64,000 nucleotides of DNA from Siphonodentalium dalli (taxonomy: Eukaryota > Mollusca > Scaphopoda > Gadilida > Siphonodentaliidae), in contig CP136068.1 in the NCBI GenBank assembly GCA_032622095.1, positions 49,470,443 to 49,534,442 of the forward strand, in the 5' to 3' direction. Position 1 is the first letter of the stretch. Each line of letters begins with the position of its first letter. The notes under the pieces were generated by a model. It was given only the letters and a program-made list of their open reading frames with translations. It was not told where the DNA came from and did not search any database. Both the position numbers and the translations under genes were made by a program. This document shows, piece by piece, positions 12,801-24,800 of the stretch.

Positions 12801-15800
12801 CGAACGGCGCCACTTTTGACACCTTTAACCATACCACTAGATACACCATATCATGGATATCATTTTGTATAAGTTCATGATAACGTTCTAACCAGAATCA
12901 GCATGGTATGTCACGAGATGTTATTAGCTACAACTACAACTATTACTTCACAATGTGTTGTAAGAAGTCAGTGTACCACGTTGCTCTATTATGTCATTCA
13001 GTATTCAGAACCTGGATTCCAGAGTATATTGGACATAATAAATCAAACTGATGACATGACACCAGAAGAACCATCACAACTAATGGATTCTTCACCCGTT
13101 TCATTTCGCTGTATACTATCAATGGTCCATACAAGCCTACTGTGTTCACACCAAGGCACCTTTCGTATGTTGGGCGAATCACTTTGTGTGGCTACCACCA
13201 ATTAACTGAGCACGAGGAAAGCCAAGAACCAGACAAACCACGTCGTCTGGTGTCGGGGATCTAGCCTGTTGTATGATAATGTTCATTTCAACTGAATAAA
13301 CATGTCTTGGGAGGTCAATAACTGATAGTAACTTCACAAAAGGACACATATGCTATGAAAGTGTTAGGACTACTTTGTTGAGTATCATCATCCATATTTC
13401 AGAAGTTGATATTCACAATATATCACTTTAATATTGACACGGGACATTACCCCTTATATGAAGATATTATCCACCTATGGGGGGTCTATTCAATTTTGAT
13501 CCGACGTGGTTATGAATACGATAGTTCAGCTAAACGAGGTCCAAATGGTCTTACTGTGCACATTTAATCCAAGGTTACAGCAGTTACAGCGCAACTAATA
13601 TTAATTCTACTATTGTTTGTGTTTTATAATCTAGGATGTGTTGTTTTTTAATTGCCAAGAATCATGGTATAGCTCAGAAGTACGCTCCCCATTATCAAAC
13701 TATCAAAATAAACAGTTATGTATTGTTACCCTACATGATACACTGTAGGCATGAACAGAACTAACACCTATGTTTATCTCCATCATCAATTGCCACCAAT
13801 ATTTCTAAATTAGTACACCGGCTTAGAGTATAGCACAGGATGCTAGACATTCCTCAAGCTTAGATGGAAGTTTACACATACTTTCTAATTTCACATAGAG
13901 AGTTTGATTTTCTCTTCAACTCCATTTCCAAACAACACAGACAGACAGACAATCGCAAATATAGATATAGACAACTGCGTCTTGTTAAAGATGCATAGTC
14001 TAAACTAACGCTCGCAAATTACTATTTCCTTGGCTTCGGGGGTCAAAAATATTTTATTCGAGTCGAAAAACACACCCATCAAAGCTCAGAGTGATCAGAT
14101 ATCGACGTTTGAAATCTATTATTTTTCATCACCATAATTTAGGTGGCCCATAAAACAGTCGAGGTAAGACGGGCTTGGACCAAATTGCGGATGAAGATGG
14201 ATAACTCTAAATCAAGTGGCTTTTTTTTGTGTCAGATATTTGACAAACCGGCAAAATTTCGTTGAACAAAATGTAGATAAATAACAGGTTTTGGGCAATT
14301 TTATACTATAGTTGACTGCATTATTTTTGGGCAATTACTCGATATTGATAACTGAAGCGGCATTTTAAAATGTTGTTGTTGTTGAATCTGGTGATATGAG
14401 AACCATCGAATCGGATTGAGTACCTTTAATTATGTAACTGCAAGCTGTCGGTTGAACGAGAATAACCCATTTGCCTTGATGGAGGATGGTAAAAACATAG
14501 AGTTCTCCCTCTTGCTTTGTTCCGAACGTTTCTGCAGGTCGCATGTTTTAAAATTAACACCCTTTACCGTCCCAATCAATAGAAGGTGTGTATTATGAGA
14601 CAAATTTAACAATAAAATCAATATTAATTGATGGAAGCTTTTCGGGACAGGTGTCCTCGATTCATATCGAATATTTTTACACAGGAGTCTATTTTCAAAA
14701 AATGCTTAGAAGAGATACATTATCTTTAAGTATAAAATGGGAAAACTATATTGAACTATATTGAACATGCATATACCTTTGATTTCAAGAAATATTCCTG
14801 CACTAATTCCTGTACACCTGGGAACTGCATACCGCCCCCAGTCATCAGTACCAGGTCGATGTTTTCCACTGACACGCCTTCCATATTAAGTATCTCATTG
14901 AGAGAGTTCTTGAGAGAAGCAAACGTTTTCCGTACCTCCTATAAACAATCAAATATAGTTTTATATATAGTGTACATGGTTGCATGAGCTCCAAAGCATA
15001 ATCATATATATAGCAAAATTCAATTTTAGCACATTCCTGTGAACAAATTTAATGCACGATGCCAAACAGTTCCCAAGAATAGTTATCGGAGTTATGCATC
15101 ACAATCACAAATGGAAAAGGGATCCCGTTTTGCTAAATAATAAACACGGAGTAGGAACTGCTCCGCGAGACAGACAACACTTCCCAACACTTCCGATCTT
15201 CGGTCCAGTTCACTATCGATCCGTGTCCAGTTCACTCGTGATTTTTGTACAGAAAATGGCGGCTAAGATGACCATGTCGGTGAGTATTCCCCAAAATCTA
15301 CATAACAAGACGTAGTTTTCAAACTGTTCGCATGGGGAAACATACAATAAACACCACAAATTCAAAACACTAACAATTCAGGCAACATGAACACTAATTC
15401 CTTCTATAAATAACCACTGATCAGTCTGATTTCTGTGAAAAAAATTCACATAGCGACAGATAACATCGTTTTTTTTAACAATTTTCTGTTTAGCTGCAGA
15501 TTATAAATGCGTTGCATACACGCCTGGGACCACCAATTTCTCATGTATATATATGGTTTTATACAAAACCTAGCCCACTGTTGACATCGACGATTAGCGA
15601 CGACATGGTGTACGCTCCAGTTCATTAAAACAGAAGCTCCAGTTTAAGTTCACTGCAAGCTAAACACGATACGCTCCAGTTCACTACATCGAACATCGCC
15701 TTCTCAAAAAGCAGTCTTTATGTCTGAAAATGGCTGTCAATATTAATCGAGGGCTGGTTTGCTTTTCAACAAAGATCTAAACAATTTTACTCGACAAACG

Positions 15801-15824
15801 CGCTGATTTTGTGATGCAATTATG

Positions 15825-15855
<31 letters not shown>

Positions 15856-18800
15856 GCACAATTGGTAATTGGTATTGACGGTAAACATAATTCAGATAAC
15901 GCTTTTCTGTTATATATGTATGGAACAAAATGTTTAATGTAGAGGTAATTTCTCAATAAGTGTGTCTTGTAGTCAGTTTTTTGTCGGTGTATGTACTTAT
16001 ACAGATGTGTGTACTCGGGAATCAGTATAGGACTACATTGTAGATGTGCCACCATGGCAAAATGGGACGCATCATTCGCTGATATCACGAAAACAATACC
16101 CGAACTTGCATGTATGAGCCATTAAACAATTGTTCTTCCAGGCTGAGAATGGATGTTATTATTGCAAAGAGAAGCAGGAGACGACCAAGGGTGTAATCTA
16201 TATGAGCACTCTCGACCAGAGACGTGGCGACAGGTGGTGGGGTGTCTCTCACCCCCCCAACTTTGGTCAAAATTTTCAACAGTTGGAAATGTCATACCTG
16301 ACACAACATTAGTTGGAAATTTCACACCAACAATAGGTTGAAAATGTTCTTGTAGTTTGATTCAAACAATTTATTGGCGGGAATTTATTGTTTTTGGACC
16401 AATATTTGCATATTTTCCTCTTTTGGTAAAAAAAATTGGACTGAAATGGCCATCAGTTAGAAATGTTCCAACCTTAGGGGTGTCAGGTTGGAAATTTCTA
16501 ACACTTGGAAAGCTTGTGTTCTTGTCCCTCCCCCATGGCCAGTCAAAAACTTCTAGTTAATTTAAGAAAACAATATTATCCTACATTTGGTCAAAATTGT
16601 CACTAGAATTGTCATATGTTGGAAATTTTCCAACCTATAAGTCGGGGTGTCAGGTTTGAAATTTCAAACTCTATGAATGCTTGAGGCTAGTCTAGATACT
16701 AGGATTTTGCGATTGTTTTGTTCAGATTTCAAAATTTCCGCACACCGGGCCGTACCATGTATGGTCGGCCGGATGTGTCCTGGTCCCTCCCCGTGGCCAA
16801 CATAAAACTGCTAATGAGTTTACGAAAACATTATTTTACTACATTTGGTTTAAATTGTTACTGAAATGGTCATCAGTTGGAAAATTTCCAAACTAAGGGA
16901 GAGTATGAGGTTTGAAATTTCCAACGCTAGGAAAGCTTGAGGAAGTTGAGGTCAGTCTAGATGCCAGGATTTTACGATTTTCTTGTTTAGTTTTCAAAAT
17001 TTTCTCACACCAGGGGCCTATACTATAGAATACAATTTTTGTAATATCAGCGTTAATTTGTGATTTACTAATTTTGTAATACATATTTTGTGTTATATAG
17101 TATTCGACTGTATTTCTATCAGTGTATTTCTTTCATTGTAGATTGAAACTCAACATATGCAAAATACATTGACATGTAATGACTTATATGATCTTTTTGG
17201 AGAACCATCTATATACCGGGATTCACTTGACCGGAAAATCTTTGCATTTGGTGGAGAAAAAGGGGGCCTGGAAGTTTCATTTGTTCATGTTTTCATAGTA
17301 CTCGAACGCTACAGCTTTGTAATATGTAAAAATTCGCAATACGGAATGATAAAGTACTGGCTAAGCGGGTTCTATAGTACAGCAATAATACAATTTTTGT
17401 GAAAATTCATTATTAGATTACAAATGCACAGGCTACATTATTGATTTTTCACGACGATTATCCGTGCGGAAAATGATGAGTGCGATTAGCTGGGTACATG
17501 TTCTTTGTAATGCGGTCACGGAATCTCAATTGTTAACCCATTGAGATGGTTTACGCTCAATGGATTTGAAAGGAGATAGCCATGTCAGCGGCCAAGATTT
17601 TAATTATGAATGGAATTAAAGGTACTCAACCCGATAAAACTCCTCTCAATTACTATTTCAATGGCTTCGGGGTCAAAAATATTTGATTCGAGTCGAGGAA
17701 GTCACCCATCAAAGCTCAGATTTGTTAGATATCGATTTTAGAAATCTATTATTTTTCATTATCGGGAATACTATCTGGCCCAGAACTCAGTCAAAATTGC
17801 ATTAAAATTACCACTTGATTTTAGAGTTATCCATCCTTGTCTGTTTGAATAGATTTGGAGAACACATCCAGAGCAGATTACGGCAGTTAGCAGTACTCAT
17901 CTCGAGTTTATAACAAATTTCAAAAATCAATATCTAATAACTCTGAGCTTTGTTTGATGGGTTCCTCGACTCGAATCAAATATTTTTTACCCCCAAAGCC
18001 AAAGAAATAGTAATATAGGACCCTCCGATCGGATTGTTGTTGTTGGAATCTGTTGAGATGGGGACCCTCTTTACGGGTTGAGTACCTTTAAAGAGTTAGG
18101 GTAGTCGGGCTTGGGCTCAAAACGTATATATAGAAACGATCTTTTGTGCGAAGGTACACGGATACGCGGTGAATCGGGGGGTGGTGGCATTTCGTGTTGA
18201 AACAGTTACTGATAATTTCAGGCTAAGTTGCGTTAATAATCAGTGGACCCCAAATATCTAAACAATTTAATTTGGCCAATAGTGCCGCACAGAATGTTCC
18301 ATGAGTGAATTTTTAGAAAAAATCGGGGTCCCCCGATCCTTAACTTACCAATGTAGTAGTGCGTGTTGGTTATAACCACATGTCATATGTTTACCTAAAT
18401 TCAGCCGCTTAGTTGGGTATAAATGGAAGGTACTGAGAATTAGGTATAGTTTAAGTAGATGGTGCTATATATATGTTTTAAAATCGAGGTTGGGTGTCCC
18501 CGGAGACCCTGGACGAGGGAGTGTTGGTCCACATTGGAATTTCCAAATGAACACCCATCCTTTACACAGGTCGAAAATACCAAGTCCGAGAACAGGCATC
18601 GCACCCCCATCATGGGTTGAATTTTTCCAGCTGCATGTTACCTCAAACTTTTCAACTATTAAGGTCTATATGTTCCCACTAATATTTCAGCCAGACAAAG
18701 CTAGCTAGACAAAAATAGGTTCCACCCTTGGTAATATTGCTATATAAAGTTGATGTGGCCATTTGAACGGCAACCGATGTGTGTGTTTGCCGACCTTTTT

Positions 18801-21800
18801 CGACAAACCGTTAATAAACATGTAACATAAAACATCTGAAAATGGTAAGTATTCCACACGATACTGAAAAAATTACTTTTCATCGTGCGCAATTGTGGTC
18901 AAAATAACCCAAGTAGCGGAAACTAGTCACACATAATGTACCTTTATTCATCAACTAAATCACTCACCAACTGACACAAATAGGCATTACCATATCATTC
19001 GCATATATCATTAGAGTAATTTCCCTTGACAAAATCACAAATGTTCAGATGTGCGTTCAACAAACGGTGGTCGATAGTACTCGATTTGCCGTCTTTTTGT
19101 GATTTACAAGAAATCGCGTTCGCTGTTAGATTACAGTGGTCCATAGTACTCGACACCTTCTGTACGGCTCAAATAAGCCTGCTATTACAAAAATTGTATT
19201 CTATAGTATAGGCCCCTGGCCGAACAACCATGGTCAGCCCGGTGTGTCCTGATCTATTGCTCCGTAGTTGTGTGCATTTGTCTGGAGTTAGACCACTAGA
19301 TGTTAGGATTTGTGCAATTTTCAGGTTCAAAATATATGAATATTGTCATACCGGGTAGATAGATAGAACCATGGTTTATAACTTGGCTAGTAGGCCTATG
19401 AACACTAAATTACTTAGCTGCAAGGAGGGAATGAAATTATGCAAAACCTTTGGTCTGATTCAAGGGGTGTTTTGGTTTGATTCAAGGGGGTGCGAATGGA
19501 ATTATGCAAAACCTTGTCTCTGGTCTTATTCCGGGGGGGGGGGGGTGCAGTTGGAATTATTCAAGGTGGATACCCCCAACGGAGACCCTCTAGCCACGTC
19601 CCTGCTCTCGACATGCGGCCTCGGCTTCAATGGTGTACTCGTTCGTTGTGGATCTGATATCAATAGTCAAATGAAATATCCCTCAACAGCATGGAGTCTT
19701 CCGGTGAAAGCATTGACCTTTCCTGTCCTTATCCATCATATATATAGGAAGGAGAAAAAGAATACCATAGCACCAACACATTATAGGTTTAATAGCGGTT
19801 TGATCTGCATTGAATGGGCACACGCCCCGCTATCCCACTTCCCATTTTCTCGTCCATGGCTGCGACATTATTTCTCCAATATATACGTGTATCTCATTAT
19901 CTCCTCCGTACAGATATACGTGCACTGGTTTTAAATATATATTTCTTTCAAATTGAGATCAATATAATCTCTTTCGACTATAGGGGTGGTAAAAAAATGA
20001 GAATCTCTCATCTGAATCTGCTCGAAGTGTAAAATATGAATCTAGAGGACATTGTTGATCGACAAAGAACTGGGTCTTGTGTTCGGGAAGTGAACCGATC
20101 TTATCTTCGGTGAACTGGAGCTTTTTCGTCACAATTTCAAACCTAAATATCTTATGATTCCAAGGTCATATATCTACTGTCCGCGGGGAGACAACACACT
20201 TTTGACTAATAAAACCCTGCATTATCGTGTCAGTATCGAATGATTCGTTTTTCTCACGTAAATTTGTGTTGAAATTTACCATTGGGGCAATGGCAATTTA
20301 ACACTGAAATGTCTACGCTTAATTTGGCAAATTGGCGCACTGTTTATTGGAAATATCAAATCTCATGAACAGATGGGGATGTGCGGCAGTCATATTTAAC
20401 AAAAAAACGGTAAATTATCTGTCCTTGGTGAAACCATCTACAAAATCGAGCGCCAGCCAACTTAAAAAGATCACGAGTGAACTGGAGTGCATCGGAAGTG
20501 AACTGGACAAAAGATCGCAAGTGGTGTCTGTCTCGATGAGCAGTTCCTACCCCGTGATAAAGAGCGTTTGTTTATTAAGTATATTTTGTTTCAATAGGGT
20601 AAAAGTAAAACGCATTTGTCTCACTGCATGCTGGTCGTAGGTTAAAGCAAATATTCCTCTATTCACGACATCATGATTATTAATGATGACAATGACGATG
20701 TTGATCTTTGAGCACATTAGTTCATTAAAACATTCCGTTATCTGCAGAAATGCCTGTGAAATAAAGTATGCGTTAAATGTACGAGGTACTATGTACGTGA
20801 AGCATGAATAAATGTACCGGGCTCATTTCTTTGAATGTTCCTTCAGTTATCTTGTCAGTAGTGTCGCACCCCGGGAGTTTGATACGCGTTGGTATTCCCC
20901 TATTGACTTGTTTCGAGGCCTCTAGACACTTCTCTCTAGCTTGTTTTTTTAGAACGATATCGATATTTCCAGAACAGTGATAAGATGTGATGTATGATGC
21001 GCAGTCTCCAAGAATATCATCTCCACCTTCAGGAAATAAATAGTTTCGTTACCCCTCAATTACAAACATACCATATAGTTATCAGAGACATATAAAGCAT
21101 GTATAATTTATATATGTGCACATGCCATGAGTGTACAATACAATATATATCTACCTCATTCTTCCGACATTATAAGCAGGCGAGCCGCTGCCCCCATATT
21201 CGATTTTATCCAGGAATCTCCACCCCATATTCGATTTTATCCAGGAATCTCCACCCCATATTCGATTTTATCCAGGAATCTCCACCCCATATTATACTTT
21301 ATCCAAGACATCACGTCGCCACGGTAAGGATAATTAAAGATGCCCCATCAGAATTGCCAACATACTAATTTCCGGAACCAATTGTTTGCATGTCATGGCG
21401 AAAATATAATGGAGAATTGGAATTTAATAGCAATAATTGACGTTCATATGACATACATTACATTTGAGCCACCCAATGTATACTGTACACCGGACATGAC
21501 AATCTGCGGGATGGGATGGACTATGGAATACAATGACAATCTGCGGAACAGAATTTGAAATTGCGTGGAACGGGCGATATCTCGAGGAATACAACACGCA
21601 GAGGGCTCCTTTTTGTGTCTAACGAAAGGCCAATATTCGCCACAGCCACATATATTAACCCCGCCACTTAAAATTGTCGAAATCAAGGCCGTGGAACAGC
21701 GTGAAACAGCTGTAAAAATGTATTTTTACAGCGACAACGCTATGCTGTAAAAATGTATTTTTACAGCGACAACGCTATGCCCACAAGCAAACCTGGTATT

Positions 21801-24800
21801 AAAATGAAGTTTATCATCTATTGCATAACAGCATATATTAGCGCGTTAACCAATGTGATTGACTCACCTAAATGTAAGTTACCACCGGTAGCCTGGACTT
21901 CATACTCCCCCTGGTCGTTGACATAAACTACAGACATGTCCAAATTTCCAGCTCCAAAGTCGATTACAAACACAGTCTTACCATGCAGTATATGGTCTCT
22001 TCCATATCCAATAAGTGCAGCCGTTCTGGAATTAGAGTTAAAAGAGAAATTGTCAGTAAAATCAATAGCACAAAACGGCCGTTGGTTTGTTTCGAAATGC
22101 GTGCATTTCAGATTCCTTAAATTGGAGTTATCATCCGGAAACAAATAAACAGGCCAAATTATACCTGATTTAGAGACTATTTGCAAGACGGGCTCTCGCC
22201 GCAAACGTTAACTCAGAAACAGTCACTCCCTGTCACCGCGTCCGTGCAACCGCTTATACTCACGATGTGCTTTTGATTTGTGACATTACGCTAAATGACA
22301 ATGATCATTTTGTTATTATAGAAGCAACCTTGAAATTAATAAAGTCATTCATGCAGATGATTTTCGTCACATAATCAACAAATTGTCTATTATCTTGATC
22401 TCAACCTCACTATAACCCATACATGTATATATCGTCTGTATAAACACACACCCGACTTCTTAAAAAATCCGCAATACCACGAATAAGATACTGTGTTTAA
22501 AATTCAACATGCATGCATGTACCTGGTATTCATCCACCCGTCATATAAGGATTAACTGTCATGTGGACTGTTTTTATGGAGATGTAACGGTGAGGTAAGT
22601 GGACATAACTTGTGTAAAACCCGAAGGGTTTTACATACAAGTTATGACCACTTACCTCACCGTTACATCTCCATAAAAATAGTCCACATGACAGTTAATC
22701 CTTATATTTATATACATTTAGCGAGAAAGTCACTTTTGTAAATATATTTAAATCGAAAAGTGTATCGTGACAAGATCAGCCCAAAATACCCAATAGCACC
22801 CTTGCCAAAAGTTAATAGGAACAATTTATCTTCATATTGAAACCCGATGATGTATTAAGTCAATCCTGCGCGAGTCCAAATGCGCCCAAAACATTACGCG
22901 TTCGTATTTCCAAACCTAATGACGTATCGATGGTGTTATTAGCTTGGTGTTATGAGGCGTTGCACATTCACCGAGAAATAACTGCAACTAGCCACGTGGG
23001 CGCCGACCAATCAGAATGCTGGATTTAGTGATGACAACACTTAGTGTGTAAATATAAAAAAAATGATTGTATTTAATCATTCCTGCTGCATTACGTTGTT
23101 ATACCTACTCAGCTAGAGTGGAGTGTGGAGTGTGGGGAGTGGAGGTTCGTGTAAGTTTCAAAAACGTGTCCACCATTCTATTATTCTAATCCCCCAATCT
23201 GTGTATGATATGACACAAATAAATAATTTTAAATCTCAATACGCTTACGCTTCGGTGACAAAGTCCACTTCAAGACGAGAAGACCATCTTTTGAGAATCC
23301 TCTTTCTGGTGTCCTCTCTAAAATTGTAACCAACTCTGGATGGCACAGCGATGACCACGTGACACACATCAGACTCTGATAACTGCCACCTCTTGATGGA
23401 TTCTTCAATGGTCTTCTCGATCATGGACAGCCATGCATTCTTCGCATCGGAAACACTGACTTCCGGATACAATCGTTTCCGCCACGTGGCCGCGCTGCTG
23501 GCGATAGACATGCTTTTGGCGCCGAAAACTATCTCCTCTTGGCTGATTGTAGACCCACGATGAAAGCTCATGTCTCCCAAGTTAACGACAGCCCTGGTGC
23601 CTATGTCAGTTGTTTCGTCCAGGAGTAGAATACCGTCGTCATCAACGGAGTAACCATATGCCCTGCGAAATTATTATTATTAGCATATATTACTATATGA
23701 TTTATAATTACCAACGACCGCGCAGAGGGGTAATTGCATACTCACTTCATTGCTTGTATAGTCACCACCAAATTCCGAAAACCAATTGACAAAATTGACA
23801 AAGAAATATGAAGGTGTGTGGATCACACATCCGCGCTTTTCTGGATTAGAAAAAGCTTTGCCATCACTGGACAGCTTATGTCGGCCAAATGCGCCGTGGA
23901 CTCCACCAACTGAGCCATCGCGGGAGTATTGTACTGGTACCGTGGCATACGGCCAGGGGCCTATACTATAGAATACAATTTTTGTAATAACAGGCTTATT
24001 TGAGCCGTACAGAAGGTGTCGAGTACTATAGACCACTGTAATCTAACAGCGAACGCGATTTCTTGTAAATCACAAAAAGACGGCAAATCGAGTACTATTG
24101 ACCACCGTTCGTTAAACGCACATCTAAACATTTGTGATTTTGTAAAGGGAAATTACTCTAATGATATATGCGAATGATTTGGCAATGCCTATTTGTGTCA
24201 GTTGGTGAGTGATTTTCTTGATGAATAAATGTACATTATGTGTGACTAGTTTCCGATACTTGGGCTATTTTGACCACAATTGCGCACGGTGAAATGTAAT
24301 TCCTTCGGTATCATGTGGAATATATACTTACCATTTTCAGATGTTTTATGTAACATGTTTCTTAGCGGTTTGTCGAAAATGGTCGGCAAACACACATATC
24401 GGTTGCCCTTCAAATGGCCACATCAAGTTTATATAGCAATATTACCACGGGTGGAACTGGAACCTGATTTGTCTAGCAAGCTCTGGGCAGGGACAGCGGC
24501 TGAAATATTAGTTGGAACATCTAGACCTTAATAGTTGAAAAGTTGGAGGTACCATGCAGCTGGAAAAATTCAACCCGTGATGGGGGTGCGATGGCTGTTC
24601 TCGGACTTAGTATTTTCGACCTCTGTCAAGGATGAGTGTTCATTTGGAAATTCCAATGTGGACCAACACTCCCTCGTCCAGGGTCTCCGGGGACATCCAA
24701 CCTCCATTTTAAAACATAGGCCTATATATAGCAACATCTACTTAAACTATACCTATACTTAATTTATACCCAACTAACTAAGCGGCTGAATTTAGGTAAA

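Larger units (their letters stand above)
16217..19604. mobile_element. hAT-type element copy 2, carrying a nested element
   Basis: Ends CAGAGACGTGGC and its near-complement GCCACGTCCCTG are flanked by the 8-bp direct repeat CTCTCGAC (16209-16216 and 19605-19612). It is the inverse of copy 1 at 11682-12561. Its sequence breaks at about 17010 and resumes at 19219, where another element has landed. Confidence 0.88.

Noticed and set aside
14440-14600. Minus-strand LQKRSEQSKRENSM frame resembling the Hsp70 LRxxCExAK helix
   Set aside because: It lies downstream of exon 6, in the wrong order for the protein, and the true counterpart (REKCLEASK) is in exon 5 at 20818-21026. It ends at a TTAA MITE and is most likely chance similarity.
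14768-14776. Alternative donor GCAT|GTTCAA for exon 6
   Set aside because: It was considered to fit an acceptor at 839, but the acceptor at 857 (TTTCTAG|GGAG) with the consensus donor at 14776 gives perfect phase and the right spacing to the GAA motif.
15259-15282. ATGGCGGCTAAGATGACC followed by GTGAGT, looking like a short first exon on the plus strand
   Set aside because: It lies in an inverted-repeat arm whose other copy (near 20445) lacks the ATG. No downstream exon is seen.
17157-17402. 81-codon frame in the CAGGGGCC element, also found inverted at 26322-26504
   Set aside because: It is preserved only as part of the element sequence, with no transposase motif, and is shorter in the second copy.
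17011-19218. Target duplication for the CAGGGGCC element
   Set aside because: Comparison with the uninterrupted hAT copy shows no duplicated flank (three bases seem lost), so assignment to hAT rests only on terminal bases and is left open.
21199-21306. CRISPR-like array of 31-bp repeats
   Set aside because: The units are contiguous with no unique spacers and the genome is eukaryotic, so it is a minisatellite.
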